This document shows, piece by piece, positions 1 through 5,148 of a stretch of 5,148 nucleotides of DNA. The stretch is from positions 1,050 through 6,197 of the forward strand of contig DOCD01000060.1 in the NCBI GenBank assembly GCA_003503945.1, in the 5' to 3' direction. The number at the start of each line of letters is the position of its first letter. The stretch's first letter is position 1. The notes below the pieces were generated by a model, which saw only the letters and a program-made list of their open reading frames with translations, did no database searches and was not told where the DNA came from. The DNA comes from Clostridiales bacterium. GTDB lineage: Bacteria; Bacillota; Clostridia; Christensenellales; Borkfalkiaceae. The translations under genes were made by a program, and so were the position numbers.

Positions 1-4
1 TAAT

Positions 5-10
5 TATAAT
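5..10 (+). promoter_or_regulatory. Possible -10 box of a recF promoter
   Basis: A perfect TATAAT lies about 38 nt ahead of the recF start codon, in a very AT-rich leader (1-47) that has no other coding content I can see. Its -35 box would fall outside the window, so the promoter cannot be confirmed. A second, poorer TAAAAT at 23-28 is an alternative. In AT-rich DNA such hexamers occur by chance. Confidence 0.3.
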
Positions 11-47
11 ACAATTTGCAATTAAAATAAAGTGTTTTTAAAGACAA

Positions 48-1133
48 ATGCGCATAAAAAATTTAAAGTTAAAAAATTTCAGAAATTACGAGGATGAAAG
101 CATAACTTTCGGCGGCGGACTTAACGTGGTTTTCGGCAGAAACGCCCAAGGCAAAACCAACTGCGCGGAAGCTGTGTTTTATCTTTGCACGGGTTCGTCG
201 CCCCGTTGCCGCCGCGATAAACAGCTTATACGCCACGGCTGCGACTTCGCCGAAATATGCGCGGAGGCGGAGGGAATGTACGGGTCGGTTTCGATAGACG
301 CGCGCATCACCGAAAGCGGGCGCGAGGTGCGCCTTAACGGCAATAAAATTACGCGCAATGCGGATATCCTCGGCAATATTTTCAGCGTATTCTTTTCCCC
401 GCACGAGCTGAGGCTTATTCAGGACGGCCCCGACGAAAGAAGAAGATTTTTAAACGTGTCAATATCCCAGCTTTCCAAGCCGTATTACGTTGCGCTGTCG
501 CGCTACAACAAAATTTTGGAGCAGCGCAACAACCTTTTGAAAAACCGCGATGTTTCCATGGTAATGGATACTCTGCCCGTATGGGACGAACAGCTTTGCA
601 AATACGGCGCCGTCGTCGCGTGCAAGCGCGCGGAGTTCGCGGCTATGCTTTCGCCCATTGCGCGGGATATACACGCGGAGCTTACCGACGGGGCGGAGGA
701 GCTGAGCATATCGCCAGAAAAGAAGTACAAAGGCGACGAAAAACAGTTATCAAAAAGGCTTTTCGACGAGCTGTCGGCAAATTACGAAAGGGATATAAGG
801 CTGGGCTTTACGGCTTCGGGCCCGCACCGCGACGACCTCGATATAATTATAGACGGAACGGACGCGAAAAATTTCGCCTCGCAGGGGCAGACGCGTACGG
901 CTGCGCTTTCAATCAAGCTTGCCGAGGTGGAAATTTTCAAGAGAATGTCGGGCGAATATCCCATACTGATTTTAGACGACGTTATGAGCGAGCTGGATTT
1001 GCCCCGCCGCAAAAAGCTTGTCGCGCGGACGGACGGGTTGCAGACCATACTTACGTGCACCCACGCCGAACGGGTATTGTACGGTAAAGAAGTTACCAAA
1101 ATAAAGATAGAGGGCGGAAAGGTAAAACAGTAA
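48..1133 (+). CDS. recF: DNA replication and repair protein RecF
   Basis: RecF is a cytoplasmic ABC-type, SMC-like ATPase that works with RecO and RecR to load RecA at single-strand gaps. The 361 residues match the usual family length. Seen in the sequence: an N-terminal strand and RNF motif typical of RecF (residues 1-14), Walker A GRNAQGKT at 30-37, a GPHRDD motif at 258-263, the ABC signature SQGQTR at 278-283, and Walker B ILILDD at 306-311 followed by the D-loop SELD at 314-317. The Glu often found at the second Walker A position is Arg here, which I regard as ordinary variation. The start is ATG with only a weak AAAGA upstream, but the protein begins exactly where RecF proteins usually do. 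The PHP gene follows closely. The common bacterial neighbour gyrB is not next to it. The upstream neighbour is outside the window. Confidence 0.97.
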   Translation: MRIKNLKLKNFRNYEDESITFGGGLNVVFGRNAQGKTNCAEAVFYLCTGSSPRCRRDKQLIRHGCDFAEICAEAEGMYGSVSIDARITESGREVRLNGNKITRNADILGNIFSVFFSPHELRLIQDGPDERRRFLNVSISQLSKPYYVALSRYNKILEQRNNLLKNRDVSMVMDTLPVWDEQLCKYGAVVACKRAEFAAMLSPIARDIHAELTDGAEELSISPEKKYKGDEKQLSKRLFDELSANYERDIRLGFTASGPHRDDLDIIIDGTDAKNFASQGQTRTAALSIKLAEVEIFKRMSGEYPILILDDVMSELDLPRRKKLVARTDGLQTILTCTHAERVLYGKEVTKIKIEGGKVKQ

Positions 1134-1152
1134 TTTTTCAAAGGTGACCATT

Positions 1153-1992
1153 ATGCAAAACTTACGCGCGGATTTGCACGTGCATACCTACAACTCGGAC
1201 GGACTTATTTCACCCGCGCAGGCAGTTGCCGAAGCGTACAAAAACGGGGTGCAGCTTATCGCGCTGACCGACCACGACTGTTCCTTTGCATACGACGAAG
1301 CTAAGGCAGAGTGCGAAAAATACGGCATTAAAACGGTCGTCGGCATAGAGGTTTCGGCTTACGCGGGCGACGTCAAATTTCATACCCTCGGCTATGCTTT
1401 CGACGCAAACCACCCCGATTTCAAGTCCTTTTACAGTCAGCTTTTCGACGCGTCCTTTCTTCGCGCCGAACAATCGCTTTGTTTGCTCAATAAAAACGGC
1501 GTCAGAATAAGTTTGGAGGAGGTTCTGCCGTACCGCAAAAATCCGCTTTCTCCCATGCACACGATGCATATCGCCCGCGCCTGCGCGGCGAAAGGCTATT
1601 GCAATAAAAACGCGAACCGCTTTTACGACGAATATCTCGCTTACGGCAAATGCGCTTATTCGTGTATAGGCCGACCATCGCCGGAAAAGGTAATAGAAGT
1701 TATTAAAGCTGCGGGCGGAATAACGAGCGTGGCGCACCCCGGCAGGATAGATATGCCCGCCGCCGATTTGCTCGCGCTTATAAAAAGGCTTGAAAGCTGC
1801 GGGCTTTCGGGCTTAGAAGCCGTTTATTCTACACATACTGTAACCGAAACGGCATATTATAAGGAGCTTGCAAAAACTTTGAATCTGTTGGTAACCGGCG
1901 GTTCGGATACCCATATCTTAGGAAGAGGCAGAAAGATAGGCACGCCCGTATTTTACACAGACGATAAGCTTGCGGAAAAACTTAAAATTTGA
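1153..1992 (+). CDS. PHP-domain metal-dependent phosphatase (YciV/TrpH-like)
   Basis: Predicted 279-residue cytoplasmic phosphoesterase of the polymerase-and-histidinol-phosphatase fold. All the expected metal ligands are visible: HVH at 9-11, D16, TDHD with H41, E66, H77, H195 in an AHPGR motif, H228, and SDTH with D252 and H254. A helical insertion (about 90-165, with an HIARA stretch at 139-143) sits between E66/H77 and H195, as in the YciV/TrpH subfamily. Characterised members remove phosphate from 3',5'-nucleoside bisphosphates, and E. coli YciV (RNase AM) is a 5'-3' exonuclease acting on rRNA ends. The exact substrate here is inferred. I chose the ATG at 1153 because AAAGGTGA (1140-1147) sits 5 nt before it. 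The in-frame GTG at 1144 lies inside that binding site and would add three residues. The gene is 19 nt after recF and its TGA overlaps the next start, so it is probably co-transcribed and translationally coupled. Confidence 0.9.
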   Translation: MQNLRADLHVHTYNSDGLISPAQAVAEAYKNGVQLIALTDHDCSFAYDEAKAECEKYGIKTVVGIEVSAYAGDVKFHTLGYAFDANHPDFKSFYSQLFDASFLRAEQSLCLLNKNGVRISLEEVLPYRKNPLSPMHTMHIARACAAKGYCNKNANRFYDEYLAYGKCAYSCIGRPSPEKVIEVIKAAGGITSVAHPGRIDMPAADLLALIKRLESCGLSGLEAVYSTHTVTETAYYKELAKTLNLLVTGGSDTHILGRGRKIGTPVFYTDDKLAEKLKI

Positions 1993-3251
1993 AAAAGATA
2001 TTATTAAGACTGAATTTACTTATTGTTATGCTCGCCGTTTCGGCGGGCTTTATTATTCTGGGCTGCGCGTTTTTCGGCAGACTTCCCAAAAACGTAATTG
2101 TGAACGGCGTGAACGTCGGCGGCAAAACGCGCACGGAGGCGGCGCAGCTTATCCGCGGGGATATTATAAGCGGCTTGAAAGAAAAGCGCCTTACGATAAC
2201 GGGCGAAAAAAAGACCTATACTTTTACCTATCCCGAAATATACTTTAAGGATAACGTGCAAAAGCTTTTAAAGGGCGTAACCAAATCGGGCGAATACTAC
2301 GCGGAGGTGAGCTTTTATTTAAACGGTATCGACGAAATAACCGAAAGTATATGCAAAAGCGAAAGCACGCCGCTTGTCGAGCCGTTTGCAATCTTCAATA
2401 CCGAGGGTGAAGCGTTTACCTACGTGGAGGGCAACGACGGGGTTTACGCCGACAAAAACAAGCTTGCGGAGAATATCCGCGCTTCGCTTTCGGGCGGGTT
2501 CGGGGAAGTGAGCCTTTCGTTTAAAAAAGTCGCACGTACTAAAAGTATGCATACGGTTAAATACGACACGCGCATAATAAGCTCGTTTACCACCTTTTTC
2601 GACGGGTCGAACACCGACCGCAGCCACAACATCGCGCTTGCCGCGCAGAAAATCAACGGAACGGTTATCGATAACGGTCGGAGTTTTTCGTTCAACGGGG
2701 TAGTCGGGCAGCGCACCAAGGAGCGCGGGTTCCGTTCTGCAAAGATAATAGAAAACGGAAAATTCGTGCAGGGCGTCGGCGGAGGAGTATGTCAGGTCAG
2801 CACGACGCTGTTTAACGCCGCGCTGCTTGCGGGGTGCACAATGACGGAGTTTCACGCCCATTCGCTGGCGGTGGGGTACGTTCCGCCGTCGTTCGACGCA
2901 ATGGTAAGCGGAAGCTATTACGATTTGAAATTCGTAAACAATACGGGGCATAAGCTGTATATCCGCGCTAAGACGAAGGAAAACAGCGTTACATTTTTTA
3001 TCTACGGCAGGGGCGACGGTGCGCAGTACGGCTTTTCGTCGGTGGTTACGGGCAATATAGCCGCGCCCGTCGAAAAGACGAACGACTTATCGCTCGTTGC
3101 CGACGGCAAGGACGGTGTTATCAGCGAGGGCTATCTCACCGTTACCAAAAACGGGGTAAGGACGACCAAGCTTTTCCGCCGCGACAAGTACGCGCCTGTA
3201 AAGCGGGTCGAGCTCGACAACGCGGAAGAGAAGCCGCCGACAGAACAATAA
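1989..3251 (+). CDS. VanW-family membrane-anchored protein with peptidoglycan-binding-like N-terminal region
   Basis: A 420-residue envelope protein. A short basic start (MKK, R7) leads into one hydrophobic segment (about 8-29), then an extracellular part. Residues about 35-185 look like the repeated domain that precedes VanW domains (the PG_binding_4 type), beginning VIVNGVNVGGKT at 36-47. The VanW domain runs about 192-345 and contains the hallmark GVGGGVCQVSTT at 262-273, H289/H291 and YVPP at 297-300. Residues after about 370 form a small beta-like tail (YLTVTKNG) and an acidic, proline-containing C-terminus. VanW occurs in some vancomycin-resistance clusters, but its biochemical function is unknown and this chromosomal copy is no evidence of resistance. 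The start is TTG in a TTGA overlap with the PHP stop. The next ATG (2028) would cut into the membrane segment, so TTG is preferred. No strong ribosome binding site is present, which suggests translational coupling. C26 in ILGC could be a poor lipobox, but an uncleaved anchor is more likely. Confidence 0.9.
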   Translation: MKKILLRLNLLIVMLAVSAGFIILGCAFFGRLPKNVIVNGVNVGGKTRTEAAQLIRGDIISGLKEKRLTITGEKKTYTFTYPEIYFKDNVQKLLKGVTKSGEYYAEVSFYLNGIDEITESICKSESTPLVEPFAIFNTEGEAFTYVEGNDGVYADKNKLAENIRASLSGGFGEVSLSFKKVARTKSMHTVKYDTRIISSFTTFFDGSNTDRSHNIALAAQKINGTVIDNGRSFSFNGVVGQRTKERGFRSAKIIENGKFVQGVGGGVCQVSTTLFNAALLAGCTMTEFHAHSLAVGYVPPSFDAMVSGSYYDLKFVNNTGHKLYIRAKTKENSVTFFIYGRGDGAQYGFSSVVTGNIAAPVEKTNDLSLVADGKDGVISEGYLTVTKNGVRTTKLFRRDKYAPVKRVELDNAEEKPPTEQ

Positions 3252-3252
3252 T

Positions 3253-3312
3253 AAGGCTCCCCCCTTTAAATGGGGAAGCTCCGCGCAGTTTGCGTAGCGG
3301 TGATGAGGTTGC
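3253..3312. repeat. Two-hairpin palindromic element, probably a dispersed intergenic repeat
   Basis: Directly after the vanW-family stop codon lie two adjacent hairpins that are GC-rich compared with the AT-rich promoter that follows. The first pairs GCTCCCC (3256-3262) with GGGG-A-AGC (3272-3279), with one bulged A and a TTTAAA core in the loop. The second (3281-3300) pairs CCG-CGCA with TGCG-(TAG)-CGG around a GTT loop. A TGATGAGGTT tail follows. From memory this layout resembles palindromic repeats scattered between genes in many gut Clostridia, but only one copy is in this window, so the repeat status is an inference. It could also protect the 3' end of the upstream mRNA. It lacks a U-run directly after either stem, so it is not a standard terminator. 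Confidence 0.5.
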
Positions 3313-3340
3313 AATATCGTAAAAAGTTTATCCTTTTTAA

Positions 3341-3369
3341 TTGTGTTTTTTAAACTTATATGATATAAT
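3341..3369 (+). promoter_or_regulatory. Sigma-A-type promoter of plsX-rnc-smc
   Basis: TTGTGT (-35, 3341-3346, three of six matches to consensus) is separated by exactly 17 nt from a perfect TATAAT (-10, 3364-3369). The -10 is extended by TG one base upstream (3361-3362). The predicted transcript starts near 3376, giving a leader of about 29 nt before plsX. The surrounding DNA is strongly AT-rich compared with the genes. The extended -10 compensates for the weak -35. Confidence 0.75.
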
Positions 3370-3384
3370 TAACAATAAGTTTAA
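3350..3384. promoter_or_regulatory. Perfect 10-bp inverted repeat around the plsX promoter, possible operator
   Basis: TTAAACTTAT (3350-3359) is the exact reverse complement of ATAAGTTTAA (3375-3384), with a 15-nt centre that contains the whole -10 box. The arms cover the spacer between -35 and -10 and the predicted start site, which is where a repressor would block RNA polymerase. The sequence does not match the FapR operator consensus as I recall it, so no regulator is named. Chance is possible because both arms are AT-rich. Confidence 0.45.
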
Positions 3385-3392
3385 TTTGATTT

Positions 3393-3399
3393 AAAGGAG
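3393..3399 (+). promoter_or_regulatory. Strong ribosome binding site of plsX
   Basis: AAAGGAG sits 5 nt before the plsX ATG and is close to the full anti-Shine-Dalgarno complement. It is the strongest such site in the window and fixes the plsX start. Confidence 0.85.
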
Positions 3400-3404
3400 C
3401 TAAT

Positions 3405-4442
3405 ATGATTAAAATATTAGTTGACGCAATGGGCGGCGACAACGCGCCTTATGCAACGGTTGCCGGCGCTGTTACCGCGCTCGAAAACGATAAAGAGCTG
3501 TATATTATTTTAACGGGCAGACAGGCGGAAGTTCAAGCCGAGCTCGATAAATACAAGTACGATAAATCCCGTATGGAAATAATCGATTGCCCCGACGTTA
3601 TCGGTATGAACGATATCCCCACCGAGGCGATTAAGCGCAAGCAGTCCTCGCTTATCGCGGCCTACTGGCTCCTTAAAAAGCAGGACGATATCTGCGCGCT
3701 GGTTACGGCGGGCTCGACGGGTGCGACTATTGTCGGCGGTCAGCTTATTTTAGGCAGAATAAGGGGAATTAAGCGCCCCGCGCTCTGCCCCGCGATACCC
3801 AATTCGCGCGGAGGGGTAACGCTTTTGGTCGACTGTGGAGCCAACGCGGAGTGCAAGCCCGTTATGCTATGTCAGTTCGCGCTTCTGGGCACAGCTTACG
3901 CAAAGGCGGGCTTCGGTATAAAAAGCCCCAAGGTCGGGCTTTTGAACAACGGCACGGAGGAGCACAAGGGCGACCCGCTCCGTCAGGAAACCTTCGGCTA
4001 TATGTCCAGAATGCACGGTATCGATTTTATAGGCAACGTCGAGGGGCGGGATATAATGCTCGGCGATTGCGACGTAGTAGTATCCGACGGATTTTCGGGC
4101 AACATTGCGCTTAAAGCGATGGAGGGCTGCGGCAAGCTCGTTTTGGGGGTTATGAAAAAGGAATTTACCTCGTCGCTTTCCTCTAAAATAGGTTATCTCT
4201 TCGCGCGCAAGGCAATAAAGCGCATGCGCGGTCAGCTCGATTTCGACAAGGTTGGCGGCGCGCTCTTGTTAGGGCTCAAAAAACCCGTTATCAAAAGTCA
4301 CGGTTCGTCAAAACCCGTAACAATCGCAAACGCAATCAAAAACGCTGCGGGCATTTACCGCGGCAGACTTGTGCCCGCCGTCGAAGAGCTTTTAAACGAC
4401 GCCGACCTCGACCAGTTTACGGTGAATTCCGATGAAGCTTGA
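3405..4442 (+). CDS. plsX: Phosphate acyltransferase PlsX
   Basis: PlsX converts acyl-ACP and phosphate to acyl-phosphate, the acyl donor that PlsY uses to make lysophosphatidic acid. It acts at the cytoplasmic face of the membrane. The 345 residues fit the family (about 330-355). Seen: the N-terminal signature DAMGGDNAP at 7-15, a TAGSTGA loop near 102-108, VDCGAN at 142-147, NNGTEEHKGD at 181-190 and SDGFSGNI at 227-234, all hallmarks of PlsX. It has its own promoter and a strong ribosome binding site. Its last codons overlap the rnc start by 11 nt. In many Bacillota an acyl carrier protein gene (acpP) lies between plsX and rnc, but here there is none, so ACP must be encoded elsewhere. The reading frame is intact. 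Confidence 0.97.
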   Translation: MIKILVDAMGGDNAPYATVAGAVTALENDKELYIILTGRQAEVQAELDKYKYDKSRMEIIDCPDVIGMNDIPTEAIKRKQSSLIAAYWLLKKQDDICALVTAGSTGATIVGGQLILGRIRGIKRPALCPAIPNSRGGVTLLVDCGANAECKPVMLCQFALLGTAYAKAGFGIKSPKVGLLNNGTEEHKGDPLRQETFGYMSRMHGIDFIGNVEGRDIMLGDCDVVVSDGFSGNIALKAMEGCGKLVLGVMKKEFTSSLSSKIGYLFARKAIKRMRGQLDFDKVGGALLLGLKKPVIKSHGSSKPVTIANAIKNAAGIYRGRLVPAVEELLNDADLDQFTVNSDEA

Positions 4443-5061
4443 AAAGGTCGAAAGCGCGATAGGTTATGCGTTTAAAGATAAAAACCTTTTAAAGCGCGCC
4501 CTGACCCTCGCTTCGGTTTCCGACGAGAACAATCAGCTTTTGGAGTTTTTCGGCGACGCGATACTCGAATTTATCGTTTCGGAAAAAATATTTTCGGAGG
4601 GCGGAAACGAAGGCACGCTTACCGAGCGGCGCAAAAATCTTGTATCGGACAGCGCGCTCGCGCCCGTATCCGAAAGGCTGGGGCTCGATAAGTTTCTTAT
4701 ACGCGGCAAAAATGATATTAATAATAAAAAGGCGATACCGTCCGCATACGAAGCGCTCGTCGCCGCAGTTTATCTCGACGGGGGTATGATTGCGGCGAAA
4801 AAATTCGTTTTATCGACTATCGATTTCAGCGAGATAAATTCGGTCGTGAATTTCAAGGGCGAATTGCAGGAAATTCTGCAAGGCGGGGGCGAAATTCTTC
4901 CCGAATATGAGTGCGAAGATATCGGCACACCGCAAAAGCACAGGTTTAAAGTTACATTAAAGGCGTTTTCAAAGACGTTCTGCGGCGAAGCCGACCGCAA
5001 AACCGACGCGGAACAGCTTGCGGCAAAGTCCGCCGTGGAGTATTATAAAAACAGTAAATAG
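4432..5061 (+). CDS. rnc: Ribonuclease III, divergent catalytic site
   Basis: RNase III cleaves double-stranded RNA in rRNA, mRNA and small RNA processing. At 209 residues it is slightly short for the family (about 220-250). The nuclease domain spans about 1-135 and contains LLEFFGDAILE at 36-46, EGTLTERR at 60-67 and YEALVAAVYLDGG at 106-118. A dsRNA-binding domain fills about 140-207, with LQEIL, TPQKHRF and the C-terminal DAEQLAAKSA helix all present. Aligned by eye to the canonical NERLEFLGD and LADAFEA motifs, the metal ligands E38, D42 and E107 are kept. The fourth, usually Asp (E. coli D114), is Ser104. The first Glu of the signature is Gln35, and the usual ALTHRS is ALTLAS (23-28). 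The frame is intact, so this is not a broken gene. The start ATG lies inside plsX, with GGTGA (4421-4425) 6 nt upstream, suggesting translational coupling. The family call is secure, but full activity is not. Confidence 0.93.
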   Translation: MKLEKVESAIGYAFKDKNLLKRALTLASVSDENNQLLEFFGDAILEFIVSEKIFSEGGNEGTLTERRKNLVSDSALAPVSERLGLDKFLIRGKNDINNKKAIPSAYEALVAAVYLDGGMIAAKKFVLSTIDFSEINSVVNFKGELQEILQGGGEILPEYECEDIGTPQKHRFKVTLKAFSKTFCGEADRKTDAEQLAAKSAVEYYKNSK

Positions 5062-5083
5062 AATTAGTATTCAGGTTTAATTT

Positions 5084-5148
5084 ATGGGCTCTTTTAAGCA
5101 AATACAACTTGTCGGTTTTAAATCTTTTGCCGATAAAACGATTATCCC
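5084..5148 (+). CDS. smc: Chromosome segregation protein SMC (N-terminal fragment, cut by window end)
   Basis: Only the first 21 complete codons are present. They read as the SMC N-terminal strand, with GFKSFADKT at residues 11-19, the highly conserved motif ahead of the Walker A nucleotide-binding loop. SMC with ScpA and ScpB forms the condensin that organises and helps segregate the chromosome. An in-frame TAA lies just two codons upstream, so the ATG at 5084 is the natural start. AGG at 5073-5075 is a modest ribosome binding site 8 nt before it. It lies 22 nt after rnc, the usual rnc-smc arrangement in Bacillota. The gene continues beyond the window. Confidence 0.9.
   Translation, partial: MGSFKQIQLVGFKSFADKTII

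Noticed and set aside
120..160. Arg in place of Glu in the RecF Walker A loop (GRNAQGKT) as a functional defect
   Set aside because: The essential Gly-Lys-Thr, the signature and Walker B are intact, and this loop position is not a catalytic residue.
581..1087. 168-residue open frame on the + strand inside recF
   Set aside because: It lies wholly within recF in another frame. The product is arginine-rich and low in hydrophobic structure, typical of an off-frame reading of GC-rich third positions. RecF motifs are intact across it.
1210..1737. 175-residue open frame on the - strand inside the PHP gene
   Set aside because: Antisense shadow of a gene whose metal-ligand motifs are all intact. No domain is recognisable in the antisense product.
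2319..2951. 210-residue open frame on the - strand inside the vanW-family gene
   Set aside because: Antisense to conserved VanW motifs, with no recognisable domain or ribosome binding site. It is explained by codon bias of the real gene.
1989..3251. Vancomycin resistance
   Set aside because: VanW-domain proteins are widespread in Clostridia chromosomes. No vanR/S, vanH, ligase or vanX gene is present here.
3320..3350. Possible intrinsic terminator for the first operon (TAAAAAG / CTTTTTA stem with nearby T-runs)
   Set aside because: The stem is only 7 bp and almost entirely A-T, too weak for a convincing terminator, and it overlaps the plsX -35 region. Read-through into plsX cannot be excluded.
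3385..3399. FabT-like half site (ATTTGATT-like stretch) in the plsX leader
   Set aside because: Only the left half resembles the streptococcal FabT box. The second half is the ribosome binding site and shows no symmetry.

Overview
The window is a compact, entirely plus-strand stretch of bacterial chromosome. It holds five complete genes and the first 21 codons of a sixth: recF, a PHP-domain phosphatase, a VanW-family membrane-anchored protein, plsX, rnc (RNase III) and the start of smc. The plsX-rnc-smc order, the VanW protein, the strong AAAGGAG ribosome binding site and the Walker-A-to-signature layout of RecF all fit a low-to-mid GC member of Bacillota. An uncultured Clostridia lineage is my best guess, by inference only. 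TGA is used as a stop codon, so the code is standard.

Layout. Positions 1-47 are an AT-rich leader with a possible -10 box. Positions 48-3251 form an apparent operon: recF, then 19 nt to the PHP gene, whose stop overlaps the TTG start of the VanW gene by 4 nt. Positions 3252-3404 are the only sizeable intergenic gap (153 nt). It holds a two-hairpin palindromic element that resembles a dispersed genomic repeat. It also holds a good sigma-A-type promoter (extended -10) embedded in a perfect 10-bp inverted repeat, and the plsX ribosome binding site. Positions 3405-5148 are a second operon: plsX overlaps rnc by 11 nt, and smc follows rnc after 22 nt and runs off the window.

How the genes relate. 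RecF loads recombinase at DNA gaps, and SMC compacts and segregates chromosomes. PlsX makes acyl-phosphate for phospholipid synthesis, and RNase III processes structured RNA. The PHP protein is probably a nucleoside-bisphosphate phosphatase or 5'-3' exonuclease of the YciV/TrpH type. The VanW protein probably acts at the cell envelope. These are housekeeping functions, not an accessory island.

The points most worth checking are: an RNase III that appears to lack one of the four canonical metal-binding carboxylates (Asp to Ser) and other hallmark residues while keeping its dsRNA-binding domain; the inverted repeat centred on the plsX promoter; the palindromic repeat; and the absence of acpP between plsX and rnc and of gyrB after recF. 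I found no CRISPR array, tRNA, rRNA, transposase, toxin-antitoxin pair or other obviously new system.
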